Assembly: GCA_051954235.1 (NCBI GenBank)
Contig: JBQCHY010000060.1
Location: 1-64,000, forward strand
Direction of reading: 5' to 3'
Source of the DNA: 62-47 sp051954235
Lineage (GTDB): Bacteria; Pseudomonadota; Alphaproteobacteria; Rhizobiales; Xanthobacteraceae
Length of the DNA: 64,000 nt
A model generated the notes under the pieces. The model saw only the letters and a program-made list of their open reading frames with translations. It ran no database searches and was not told the origin of the DNA. Made by a program: the position numbers and the translations under genes. Below, piece by piece: positions 8,318 to 16,645 of the stretch (within the stretch, counting starts at the first letter, position 1; every line of letters starts with the position of its first letter).

Positions 8318-10186
8318 CTATGTCGCTTTCTTCGATCCCGCGAAGGTGGCCTTCACGTTGTCGAACAACTCGATCTTCACGCCGTTGCGCCGCATGATGT
8401 AGCTCTGCTGCAAGACCGAGAGCAGGTTGTTCCAGGCCCAGTAGATCACCAGACCGGCCGGGAACGAGGCCAGCATGAAGGTGAAGATCAGCGGCATCCA
8501 GTCGAAGATCATCTTCTGCGTCGGGTCAGGCGGCGTCGGGTTCAGCTTCATCTGGAACCACATCGTGATGCCCATGATGATCGGCCACAGTCCGAGCGCG
8601 AGATAATGCCCGATCACCGGCAGTTGGGTCGGGTCGAAGCTCAGGAGACCGAACAGATTGAAAAGGTTGGTCGGATCGTGCGCCGATAGGTCCTTGATCC
8701 AGCCGAAGAACGGCGCATGCCGCATTTCGATGGTGACGAACAGCACCTTGTAGAGCGAGAAGAACACCGGGATCTGCAAGGCGACGGGAAGACAGCCGGC
8801 GACCGGATTGATCTTCTCCTTCTTGTAGATCGCCATCATCTCCTGCTGCTGCTTCATCTTGTCGTCGGGGAAGCGTTCCTTCAGCGCGGCGAGTTGCGGC
8901 TGCAGAGCCTTCATCTTCGCCATCGACGCGTAGGATTTGTTGGCGAGCGGGAAGAACACCAGCTTGACCAGCACCGTCACCAGCAGAATGGCGACGCCGA
9001 AGTTGCCGAACAGGTGGAAGAAGAAGTCGAGGACCAGGAACATCGGCTTGGTGATGAAGTAGAACCATCCCCAGTCGATCAGCAGGTCGAAGTGATTGAG
9101 CCCGAGCTGCTTGTTGTAGCCGCCAAAACTGTCGAGCGGGAAATTCAGGCCGACGACCTTGGCTTCCTTGGCGCCGGCGAACAGCCGCGTGCTGGTGCCG
9201 CCGGTCGCGCCCGGTGCGATGGTCTGCGGATTTTCCAGATAGTCGGTCTGATAGGTCTGCGTGGTGCCGAGCAGTTGCGACGAGAAGCGCGCCTGCAACG
9301 CGGCGTCGGTCTGCGGCAGCAGTGCCGAGGCCCAGTACTTGTCGGTAATGCCGAGCCAGCCGTTGGTGACCTTGAAGTTGACCGATTTGCTCTCGGCGAT
9401 CTTCTTGTAGCTGTATTCCTGCAAGCCCTGGTCGCCGAGGTAGCCGACAAGGCCTTCATGCAGGATGTAATAGCCGGAGACCTGCGGGGTGCCGTGGCGC
9501 GAAATCAGCGCGAACGGATACAGCGTCACCGGGGCGCTGCCGGAATTGACGACTTCGTCCTTGATCGAGAACAGGTAATGATCGTCCACGGCGATGGTCC
9601 GGCGGAAGGTCACGCCTTCGCCGTTGTCCCATTTCAGCGTGACCGGATGATCCTGCGTCAGGTTTCCGCTGCCGTCCTGCTGCCACACGGTGTTCTGATC
9701 GGGAATCTTGACACTCGATCCGCTCGCGGCGACCCAGCCGAACTCCGCGTAGTAAGGTTCGGCGGTGCCGGACGGGGAGAACAGCACGATTGCCGGCGAT
9801 TTCGGATCAACCGTGTCGCGATATTGCACCAGCGACAGATCGTCGATCCGCGCGCCCTTCAGGGAGACGCTGCCGGCGAGGCGCGGGGTTTCGATCTTGA
9901 CGCGCGGAGATCCGGAAATGGCGGCATCGCGGCTGACGATCGCGGTCGTCGTCGGTTGATTGACGCTCGGTGTCGTCGGCGCGGCGCCCGGTGTGGCGGG
10001 AGTGGATGATGATCCCGCCGGAGTCGCGGTGGCGGGCGTGGTCTTGTTGGCCTTCGCCAGTTCGCTTTGCGCCTGCTCGGCGGCGCGCTGCTTTTCCATC
10101 TGCGGGATGTTGAAGAAATACTGCCAGCCGATCAGCACCAGACCAGACAGGATGACGGCGATAATGGTGTTGCGATTGTCGGTCAT
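8318..10186 (-). CDS. yidC: Membrane protein insertase YidC
   Basis: 622 residues from the ATG at 10184-10186 (MTDNRNTIIAVILSGLVLIG). This is the Oxa1-family insertase that folds Sec-dependent and Sec-independent inner-membrane proteins. Layout: N-terminal transmembrane segment (about 5-23); a Pro/Thr/Ala-rich linker; a large periplasmic beta-domain (about 60-340); then the conserved 5-helix core starting near PMFLVLDFFFHLFGNFG, with the KMKALQPQLAALKERF cytoplasmic hairpin and the VAGCLPVALQIPVFFSLYKV segment. It follows rnpA by 77 bases with no recognisable yidD between them. Confidence 0.97.
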   Translation of the reverse strand: MTDNRNTIIAVILSGLVLIGWQYFFNIPQMEKQRAAEQAQSELAKANKTTPATATPAGSSSTPATPGAAPTTPSVNQPTTTAIVSRDAAISGSPRVKIETPRLAGSVSLKGARIDDLSLVQYRDTVDPKSPAIVLFSPSGTAEPYYAEFGWVAASGSSVKIPDQNTVWQQDGSGNLTQDHPVTLKWDNGEGVTFRRTIAVDDHYLFSIKDEVVNSGSAPVTLYPFALISRHGTPQVSGYYILHEGLVGYLGDQGLQEYSYKKIAESKSVNFKVTNGWLGITDKYWASALLPQTDAALQARFSSQLLGTTQTYQTDYLENPQTIAPGATGGTSTRLFAGAKEAKVVGLNFPLDSFGGYNKQLGLNHFDLLIDWGWFYFITKPMFLVLDFFFHLFGNFGVAILLVTVLVKLVFFPLANKSYASMAKMKALQPQLAALKERFPDDKMKQQQEMMAIYKKEKINPVAGCLPVALQIPVFFSLYKVLFVTIEMRHAPFFGWIKDLSAHDPTNLFNLFGLLSFDPTQLPVIGHYLALGLWPIIMGITMWFQMKLNPTPPDPTQKMIFDWMPLIFTFMLASFPAGLVIYWAWNNLLSVLQQSYIMRRNGVKIELFDNVKATFAGSKKAT

Positions 10187-10263
10187 CGTTCTGGTCTCGT
10201 CATTCGGTTCAGGTTGCGAGGTGACGGGGCGAAGGGGATCCGTCGGGCGCAAGGATGGTTACG

Positions 10264-10605
10264 TCACGAACGTTCCGGCGATGGCCGGTCGAGGCGATGG
10301 AGAGCCAGGCGCAAGTCGTCGAGCATCGTCGCAAAGCCGCGATGCAATGCACCGCGCCGGCCGACTAGCACATAATCGCTGTGCGGTCGCATAGATAGAG
10401 CGCCCACCTGCTTCACCAATTCGCGAAGCCTGCGGCGAACGCGGTTGCGTTCCGTGGCAGTGCCGACCTTTTTCGAAACAGTGAAGCCGATCCGCACCGG
10501 CCCGGTGTCTTCGCGCGTGCGCCGTTGCACGACAAAAGCGGGGCTCGTCATACGTGCCCCGCCCGCCACGGCGAGAAAGTCCACCCGCCGTTTCAATCGA
10601 TCCAT
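10264..10605 (-). CDS. rnpA: Ribonuclease P protein component
   Basis: 113 residues, basic. It binds the RNase P RNA and helps 5' maturation of tRNA precursors. The signature RNRVRRRLREL is present near residues 54-64, preceded by VRIGFTVSKKVGTATE. Its place between rpmH and yidC is the universal order. The overlap with the surrounding GC-rich frames is coincidental. Confidence 0.95.
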   Translation of the reverse strand: MDRLKRRVDFLAVAGGARMTSPAFVVQRRTREDTGPVRIGFTVSKKVGTATERNRVRRRLRELVKQVGALSMRPHSDYVLVGRRGALHRGFATMLDDLRLALHRLDRPSPERS

Positions 10606-10629
10606 AACAGGGGCCTCGCGAAGGCCCGC

Positions 10630-10764
10630 TCAGGCGCTCAGGCGCTTCCGTCCCCGAGCACGCCGTGCGGCGAGGACCTTGCGGCCGCCCGTGGTCGCCA
10701 GACGTGCGCGAAAACCGTGACGGCGCTTGCGCACCAGTTTGCTGGGTTGATAAGTCCGCTTCAC
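10630..10764 (-). CDS. rpmH: 50S ribosomal protein L34 (GTG start)
   Basis: 44 residues starting at GTG (10762-10764) and reading VKRTYQPSKLVRKRRHGFRA, with the first residue translated as Met; this is the standard L34 sequence and length. No ATG lies at the right place, so the GTG is required. L34 is a basic protein of the large subunit near the exit tunnel. rnpA starts 24 bases downstream. A good promoter lies about 140 bases upstream at 10900-10928. Confidence 0.97.
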   Translation of the reverse strand: MKRTYQPSKLVRKRRHGFRARLATTGGRKVLAARRARGRKRLSA

Positions 10765-10899
10765 GGGTCCGTTCTCCGCTGACCGGGCAATTCGCCGATA
10801 AATGAGGTAAATCCACGATTCCGAGCCCGAAGCGGGCCGTTTTCGGCCCCCAAAGAGCCGCGCCCGGACAAGCCGGGCGATCGCGGACAATTGGCGCGG

Positions 10900-10928
10900 C
10901 TTATACGGGAGCAGTCCGTTTTCGTCAA
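10900..10928 (-). promoter_or_regulatory. Probable promoter of rpmH-rnpA-yidC
   Basis: On the minus strand TTGACG (10923-10928) and TATAAG (10900-10905) are separated by exactly 17 bases, a near-consensus housekeeping promoter. The predicted start is near 10893, giving a leader of about 130 bases before rpmH. The rest of the divergent gap 10765-11130 shows no gene that I can support. Confidence 0.7.
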
Positions 10929-11130
10929 CGTTTCCCTGCGGATTGCGCGCGGGTTGGGAACGGCAGCGGAAGGAGTGTCGGAACAACACCGCCACCCGAA
11001 TCCGACATGACCCTGCCTCGGGGCAATTTCATCTTGAATTGCATCGGTATAAGATGACGGATCGGTCATTTGACCCGGTGCGTGGTCGAATTCTAACCTT
11101 CGCGTCAGGTTTCGGCGGGTCTTTTTACGA

Positions 11131-12642
11131 ATGACGTCTCCGGTGGATATTGTGCCGCAGGCCAGCGAGCGGTTGCGCGTGGAGCCATCGCGGGTGGTGC
11201 CGCAGGGCCGGCTTGGCCTGTCAGGAAAGCTGCTGCTTTTGACGATTCCGCTGGTGATGATCGCGGAGGTGCTGATCTACGTGCCCGCGATCGCCAATTT
11301 CCGAATGAATCGCCTCAACGATCGCATCGCCGCGGCCAACACGGCTGCCTTTGTGCTCGACTTCGCGCCGAGCGGCATGGTGCCGGAATCGCTGGCGCGG
11401 CAAATCCTCGACAGCATCGGCGCGCGTGCGGTGGCCATCAAGATGGGCCAGCAGCGCCGGCTGCTCGCCAGCGCCAACCTGCCGTCCGCGGTCGACCACG
11501 ATGTCGACATGCGCGAGATGACCGCGTGGGAAGCCATCGTCGGTGCCTTCGAAACGATGCTCGAGCGCGGCAACGAAACCATCCGCGTCATCGGCCCGGC
11601 GCCCAATGGCGCGCAGTTCATCGAAGTGGTGATCGACGAACTGCCGCTGCGGCGGGCGATGTACCGGTTCTCCGGCAATCTGCTGCTGTTCTCGCTCGGC
11701 ATCGCAATTTTGACGGCGGCACTGGTCTATTTCGCCCTGCATTATCTGTTCGTGCGCCCGATGCGGCGGTTGACGGCCAATCTCGTCGGATTCCACCAGA
11801 ACCCGGAAAGCTCGGCGCGCATCATCGTGCCCACGGAGCGCGGCGACGAAATCGGAGTCGCGGAACGCGAGTTGTCGGACATGCAGCGCGATCTGGTGTC
11901 GATGCTCCATCAAAAGAGCCGGCTGGCGGCACTGGGCCTCGCGGTTTCCAAGATCAATCATGACCTGCGCAATCTGTTGGCCTCGTCGCAGTTGATTTCC
12001 GATCAGCTCGCCAGTGTGCCGGAGCCGCGGGTGCAGCGCTTTGCGCCGAAACTGGTGCGGTCGCTGGAGCGGGCCATCGCGTTGTGTCAATCGACACTAT
12101 CTTATGGTCGCGCGCAGGAAGCAGCTCCCGACCGTCGCATGATCCTGGTCGAGCCGATCGTCAATGAAGTGCGCGAATCGGCGGGGCTTGGGACGCAGGC
12201 CGCAGCGCCGGTATCGATCGGCTGGATCAATGCTATCGAACGCGGGCTAACCATCGATGCCGACCCCGACCAGTTGTTCCGGGTGCTGCTCAATCTGGTC
12301 CGCAACGCCAAGCAGGCGCTCGAAAGCCAGCCGGAAAGCGACACCGCCACTCAGCAGATCCGCATTACCGGGCGTCGCGAAGGCACGGTAGCGGTGATCG
12401 AAGTGTCCGATACCGGACCGGGCGTCCCGCAGAAGGCGCGCAATCATCTGTTCGAGGCGTTTCAGGCTTCGGATCGCGCCGGGGGTACCGGCCTGGGACT
12501 GGTGATCGCCGCCGAACTGGTGCGCGCTCATGGCGGCGACATCCATCTGGTCGAGGGCACCATCGGCGCCACCTTCCGCATCGCCATTCCCGACCGGCCG
12601 GTGGAATTGGCGACCCTGCGCGGGGAGCGGATCAGGGCCTGA
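11131..12642 (+). CDS. Sensor histidine kinase with HAMP domain
   Basis: 503 residues. Two transmembrane segments (about 33-55 and 183-207) flank a periplasmic sensor region of about 125 residues; a HAMP linker follows (about 207-260), then the dimerisation helix with phospho-acceptor His277 in KINHDLRNLL, and an ATPase domain with N box LNLVRNAKQAL (about 388-397), G1 DTGPGVP and G2 GGTGLGLVIA. All catalytic motifs are intact. No response regulator gene is adjacent, so the kinase is an orphan here and its signal is unknown. It is transcribed away from rpmH. Confidence 0.93.
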   Translation: MTSPVDIVPQASERLRVEPSRVVPQGRLGLSGKLLLLTIPLVMIAEVLIYVPAIANFRMNRLNDRIAAANTAAFVLDFAPSGMVPESLARQILDSIGARAVAIKMGQQRRLLASANLPSAVDHDVDMREMTAWEAIVGAFETMLERGNETIRVIGPAPNGAQFIEVVIDELPLRRAMYRFSGNLLLFSLGIAILTAALVYFALHYLFVRPMRRLTANLVGFHQNPESSARIIVPTERGDEIGVAERELSDMQRDLVSMLHQKSRLAALGLAVSKINHDLRNLLASSQLISDQLASVPEPRVQRFAPKLVRSLERAIALCQSTLSYGRAQEAAPDRRMILVEPIVNEVRESAGLGTQAAAPVSIGWINAIERGLTIDADPDQLFRVLLNLVRNAKQALESQPESDTATQQIRITGRREGTVAVIEVSDTGPGVPQKARNHLFEAFQASDRAGGTGLGLVIAAELVRAHGGDIHLVEGTIGATFRIAIPDRPVELATLRGERIRA

Positions 12643-13026
12643 GACGTCGCCGGCGACATGGGACTTCAATGCCCTTCGTGAGGTGGTGATGACGGCAAGT
12701 TCGAAGAACCCGTTTCGAGACAATAAGATAGAATCCGGATTTCGAATTCCATCAGAGCCCTGCGGTTGAATTCGGACGCCGGTCGCAGCCTTTGGACGCA
12801 GCCCGCGCTGACACTTCCAACGGGATTTCATGCCGATGAAACCGCCCAGCCACCTTGTGTGCGCATTGCTCTGAACGGCGGGGTCCAAAAGAGCGGTTTT
12901 TGGTTGGCTGGAGACCTTGCCAAGCCGATCCTAAGCCGGTAGCTATGGCGCGCTTCGCGACGCCTTTGGCCGTCCGAGGTCGATGCAACCGGTTCGCAGG
13001 CCTCGCCTGTGCGGTCTGCACCCTGC
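12643..13026. other. Gap between the histidine kinase and tRNA-Arg
   Basis: No convincing gene. A 26-codon ORF (12689-12769, MTASSKNPFRDNKI...) has a weak purine-rich site before it, but I recognise no family. A minus-strand frame crossing this gap and the tRNA yields the common spurious peptide discussed under rejected items. Confidence 0.5.
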
Positions 13027-13103
13027 GCGCCCGTAGCTCAGCTGGATAGAGCACCAGACTACGAATCTGGGGGTCAGAGGTTCGAATCCTTTCGGGCGCG
13101 CCA
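13027..13103 (+). tRNA. tRNA-Arg (anticodon ACG)
   Basis: A full cloverleaf: acceptor GCGCCCG paired with CGGGCGC, D arm GCTC...GAGC, anticodon stem CCAGA/TCTGG with loop CTACGAA (anticodon ACG), T arm with GGTTCGAATCC, discriminator G and an encoded CCA at 13101-13103. The anticodon A34 would be deaminated to inosine to read CGU, CGC and CGA. It marks the left edge of the accessory segment. Confidence 0.97.
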
Positions 13104-13372
13104 AATTCCGCCGATTGCTCTCTATTGCCGCCGATAACCACTGAAACTACGCCTACGTAAGAGCGGTGAACAACCGGCGGACGAAAAAGCATACAAATGG
13201 CGGTGTTTGGCGGCAGAAAAGCTCGAATCGCTTCCGGTCGAACGGCCTTTTTTACCCGCGCAGGCACCGGTATCGGCTTTGAGTGGCTTCTATGCGGGTA
13301 GCGGTTACTCCGCCGGTTAGCGCGCTGTTCGAGTTGATGTCAATGCGAGCATCGTTTGCGGCCTCGTCCAGG

Positions 13373-14020
13373 CTATCCGCCCGCGTGGTCGTTGCCACCG
13401 TGCGCGGCGATGAACATGGCGACGGCCGACTGGCAATAGGATTCGATTTCGTTGTCGTCCTCTGCTCTCGCCTCATCAAAGCGGGCGATCATCAGGAGAT
13501 CGGATCCTTTGATAAGCGCGGCAAACAAGCGGGCGGATTGTACAGGATCGGGCACGTTTAATACCGCCTTCGCGTGCATCTGACGCAACAGGGCCTCGAT
13601 TTGGGCCATGACATGGGCGGGGCCGGCTTCGTAAAAGAGCTCGCTTAGCGACTTTTGGTTCGTCTTGTCGCTCATAATCATGGCCTCGACGCTGCGGACG
13701 TCCGAGCTCAACAGCGTGCGAAGCAGGGATGATCCCGCCGCCACGAGCTGATCTTCGGCCGAACCGCCTACGCCTTCAGAAAGGGCCAGAGGTGCAAACT
13801 GATGGCAGTGGGCCGCAATGGCCGCGCTGAACAGCGCCTCCTTGTTCTCGAAGTGTCGATAGATGCTGAGCTTCGATATCTTCGCCCGCTTGGCGACCTT
13901 GTCCAGGGTCGTCGCTTGAAAACCTAATTCCACAAAGAGTTCGCGCGCAGCGTCGACGATCGTTTTGCCAAGCGCCTCGTTGGCGGGTCGGCCGCGCCGG
14001 CCGTGGCTGTTTTCGGTCAC
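13373..14020 (-). CDS. TetR/AcrR family transcriptional regulator
   Basis: 215 residues, GTG start at 14018-14020. The N-terminal helix-turn-helix reads TLDKVAKRAKISKLSIYRHF, and the C-terminal part resembles the AcrR-C/TetR_C ligand-binding regions. It is divergent from the flavin oxidoreductase at 14128 with 107 bases between, and that gap contains a GATAC-N6-GTATC palindrome (14062-14077). It most likely represses itself and the oxidoreductase-methyltransferase pair. The inducer is unknown. Confidence 0.9.
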   Translation of the reverse strand: MTENSHGRRGRPANEALGKTIVDAARELFVELGFQATTLDKVAKRAKISKLSIYRHFENKEALFSAAIAAHCHQFAPLALSEGVGGSAEDQLVAAGSSLLRTLLSSDVRSVEAMIMSDKTNQKSLSELFYEAGPAHVMAQIEALLRQMHAKAVLNVPDPVQSARLFAALIKGSDLLMIARFDEARAEDDNEIESYCQSAVAMFIAAHGGNDHAGG

Positions 14021-14061
14021 GACAATTCCAGTCCTTGACAGTATCCGAATTCTTGCATTAC

Positions 14062-14077
14062 GATACCATATAGTATC
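14062..14077. promoter_or_regulatory. Candidate TetR operator
   Basis: A perfect inverted repeat GATAC-CATATA-GTATC sits in the divergent gap between the TetR gene and the oxidoreductase; half sites (GTATC) also occur at 14041-14045. Position and symmetry fit an operator for the adjacent TetR protein. Confidence 0.6.
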
Positions 14078-14127
14078 CTAAATGTGCAAGCCGGGACCAG
14101 CCCAACGACAACACGGAGCCCATCACC

Positions 14128-15021
14128 ATGGATGACGTCATCATCATTGGCGGCAGCTTTGCCGGTCTCGCCGGCGCTCTGCAACTCGGCCGTGCCCGGC
14201 GCAAGATCACCGTTCTCGATACCGGCCTGCCGCGCAACGGCTTTGCCGGCCACTCGCATGGCCTGCTCGGCCACGATCACAAGCCGCCGCTGGATATCCT
14301 GGCCGAGGCGCGGCAGCAGCTGACGCGCTATCCCACGATCAGGTTGATCAATGCCCGGGCCGATAGCGTCTCCGGCGCCCTCGACAATTTCTCTGTCCGC
14401 ACCGGCGATGGCGAAGGCTTGAAGGCGCGCCGCCTGATCCTGAGCTATGGCATCGTCGACCAGATACCTGCTGTTCCGGGCTTTGCCGAAGCCTGGGGCA
14501 CCGCCATCGTGCCCTGCCCCTATTGCGACGGCTTTGAAGTCGCCGGCCAGCATTGGGGCCTCGTCTGGTCCGGCCGGCAGTCGCACAATCAGGCCAGGCT
14601 GTTCCGCGATTGGACCGACAGGTTGACGCTCTTCGCCGATGGTCACGACATTCCGCCGGATATCCGGGCCGATCTGGCGCGTCGCAACACACCTGTCGTC
14701 GACGGTCGGATCGCCGGGATCGCTCAACACGGGGGCCATAGCGCCACCGTCAAGCTCGATACCGGCCCCGATGTCGCGGTCGATATCCTGTTCGCGCATC
14801 CGCGCAACAAGCCCTCCGCCAGCCTGCACGAATCACTGGGCCTCGCCACCGTCGATACGCCCAGCGGCATCGCCCTCAAGGTCGATGAGCGCCGCGAGAC
14901 CAGCATGCCCGGCATCTACGCCGCCGGCGACCTCGCCAACCCCGGAATGCCCTCGGTCACTACGGCATCATGGCAAGGGGCGATGGCGGGTATCTTCGCC
15001 CAGCAGTCGATGATGGTTTGA
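14128..15021 (+). CDS. NAD(P)/FAD-dependent oxidoreductase, thioredoxin reductase-like
   Basis: 297 residues. The FAD-binding start VIIIGGSFAGLAGALQLGRA, a redox-type CPYCDGFEV motif (thioredoxin reductase has CATCDG) and the C-terminal FAD motif GIYAAGDLANPGMPSV place it in the thioredoxin reductase-like flavoprotein family that acts on small substrates or holomycin/gliotoxin-type disulfides. The NADPH-binding Gly-rich loop is altered (GLVWSGRQSHNQARLF), so cofactor use is uncertain. It is under the divergent TetR and followed 22 bases later by a small methyltransferase. Confidence 0.88.
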   Translation: MDDVIIIGGSFAGLAGALQLGRARRKITVLDTGLPRNGFAGHSHGLLGHDHKPPLDILAEARQQLTRYPTIRLINARADSVSGALDNFSVRTGDGEGLKARRLILSYGIVDQIPAVPGFAEAWGTAIVPCPYCDGFEVAGQHWGLVWSGRQSHNQARLFRDWTDRLTLFADGHDIPPDIRADLARRNTPVVDGRIAGIAQHGGHSATVKLDTGPDVAVDILFAHPRNKPSASLHESLGLATVDTPSGIALKVDERRETSMPGIYAAGDLANPGMPSVTTASWQGAMAGIFAQQSMMV

Positions 15022-15043
15022 GAGCACAGACTGGAGGATGAGC

Positions 15044-15517
15044 ATGGCCGTCGAACCGGACAGTGCGGGTGTGCGCTTCCCTCCGCCCTTCATCTATCTG
15101 GGAGCGTTGCTGTTGGGGTTGGCGGCGGAACGGTTCGTCTCCCTGCGCTCTTTCGGCATCGACTGGCGGTTGCTGATCGCGACGGGCGCGCTGCTGTTCG
15201 TTGCCGGCGCGGCGACGATGCTTGCGGCGGCAGGGCTGTTCCGGCGGCTGGGCACCAACATTCCACCGTCGCAGCCAACGACCCTCATCGCAACGACCGG
15301 TCCTTATCGGTGGACCCGCAATCCCATGTATCTCGGCATGGCGCTTATCTATGCCGGCCTTGCGATCGGCTTCGACGGGCCGATCGCGCTCGCCTTGCTC
15401 CCGTTGGTGCTGATCGCGATCCAGACGCAGGTAATCGCCCGCGAGGAGCGCTATCTCGAAGCGAAGTTCGGCGACGACTATCGCCGCTACAAGGCCGAGG
15501 TTCGCCGCTGGCTCTGA
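15044..15517 (+). CDS. Isoprenylcysteine carboxyl methyltransferase-family membrane protein
   Basis: 157 residues from ATG 15044; the ATG at 15038 directly abuts GGAGG (15033-15037) and is too close to it. Four or so transmembrane segments precede the PEMT/ICMT signature GPYRWTRNPMYLGMALIYAG and the C-terminal EERYLEAKFGDDYRRYKAEVRRWL. Such proteins methylate lipids or small thiols with S-adenosylmethionine; the substrate here is unknown. It forms a two-gene operon with the oxidoreductase. Confidence 0.88.
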   Translation: MAVEPDSAGVRFPPPFIYLGALLLGLAAERFVSLRSFGIDWRLLIATGALLFVAGAATMLAAAGLFRRLGTNIPPSQPTTLIATTGPYRWTRNPMYLGMALIYAGLAIGFDGPIALALLPLVLIAIQTQVIAREERYLEAKFGDDYRRYKAEVRRWL

Positions 15518-15659
15518 CTATTACGTCGCTGCCGCCTGCGGGGCCTTCTGATAAACCAGCACCGGAGTCCTTGCCGCGAGCTATCTATTCTGAAGGTTGC
15601 AGGCCGGAGTCGCGAAAAGCCGACGGGCCGTCTGCGCGGCAGCTCCGTCAAATGTGTCA

Positions 15660-15932
15660 CGTCCTGTCGCCATCATGCGTCAGGCGCTGGCGGCCGCGCA
15701 TCTCTATACGCGCGACAAGCACTACATCGTCGAAGAGGAGCGGGTCCGCATCGTCGACGAATATACCGGGCGCGTGATGGCCGATCGCTCATGGGAGCGC
15801 GGCCTGCACCAGATGGTGGAGGCGAAAGAGGGATTGGAGATATCCGGTCGGCAGGAGACTCTCGCGCGCATCAGCTACCAACGGTTCTTCAGGCGTTATC
15901 TGAGGTTGGCGGGGATGGTCGGCACCGCACGG
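15660..15932 (+). pseudogene. Remnant of a SecA-like gene
   Basis: About 90 codons in one frame read RQALAAAHLYTRDKHYIVEE, then IVDEYTGRVMADRSWERGLHQ and ARISYQRFF..YLRLAGMVGTA. This matches the internal SecA segment (TRDKDYIV, IVDEFTGR, GLHQALEAKEG, FF..YPKLAGMTGTA). Everything before and after is missing, and the match stops abruptly near 15932, where an HlyD-like frame begins in a different phase. It is a deletion remnant, not a functional translocase. Confidence 0.85.
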
Positions 15933-15935
15933 AAA

Positions 15936-16300
15936 CCGATCGGGAGTTTGCGATCCTCGAGATGAAGCGTGCTGCCGCCCTCCTGACTCAGCGCACGATC
16001 GTCAGTCCCATCAATGGTTACGTCACCAAACGCATTATGGCGCCGGGCGAGAATGTCTTTGAGCAGGCCAAGATCATGAAGATTGCTCAGGTCGATCCTC
16101 TCCGCGTCGAAGTTCACCTGCCGATAGCTGGCTTTCCTTTGATCAAGGAGGGCATGAAGGCGGAGATTCGTCCAAGTCAGCCGACGGGAGTCGTTTATAC
16201 CGCGACCGTGTCCGTCATCGACAAGGTGCTCGACGCCGCCAGCGAGCTTGGAGACGGGGGTGCGGATTCGCCCCTGAACATACTCAACGCCAGAACGTGA
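15936..16300 (+). pseudogene. Remnant of an HlyD/RND-type membrane fusion protein
   Basis: About 115 codons read EMKRAAALLTQRTIVSPING, then GYVTKRIMAPGENVF and QVDPLRVEVHLPI. This is the end of the coiled coil plus the lipoyl and beta-barrel region of periplasmic adaptor proteins. The start is lost at the junction with the secA remnant. Near 16250 the frame appears shifted (another frame reads LETGVRIRP, like the family's FGVRLELP). The gene is therefore truncated at both ends. Confidence 0.8.
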
Positions 16301-16399
16301 TCTCGACGAACTGCTGCTGCCGTGGAATTGGCCCGACCCAACAGGCAAGTCGATCAGGCCGCTTAACTGGCCGCCACGCGGTCCTCACCCGAGACTTAC
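16297..16399 (+). mobile_element. Probable 3' end of an IS66-type element
   Basis: One frame reads DLDELLLPWNWP, close to the C-terminus of IS66 TnpC (IDELLPWNW). About 40 bases later comes GCGGTCCTCACCCGAGACTTAC, whose complement begins GTAAG-TCTCGGGTGAGGACCGC, similar to IS66-family terminal inverted repeats. No left end or other IS66 gene is seen, so this is a scar. The sequence from 16400 to 16645 shows no gene that I can support. Confidence 0.45.
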
Positions 16400-16645
16400 A
16401 TTCCAACTCGCTGCGCACGACATGGTCGTTATCGCCGATCCGGTGCAGCTCGGTACCATCACGTCCCCGCCGTCGAATCGGTTGGTCTCTCCTGATATCC
16501 ATTGCCTTGACAGACTCGGTAAGCAGCTCGTGCGCTTGCCGATCTTTCACGCGTACGGCCGTTTATATGACGCCCCGGCTCAGCTTAGTGGAGAGAGATC
16601 CTCAGACCTCTTTCAAGTCATCGCGGCAGTAAGCAGATTGCTTGT

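Noticed and set aside
12752..13267. Minus-strand frame giving the peptide ERIRTSDPQIRSLVLYP
   Set aside because: This is the well-known artefact from translating the antisense of a tRNA-Arg gene; the tRNA at 13027-13103 explains it.
13104..13372. Possible attachment site or integrase remnant after tRNA-Arg
   Set aside because: No duplicate of the tRNA 3' end is found before 21714 and no integrase-like peptide appears in any frame.
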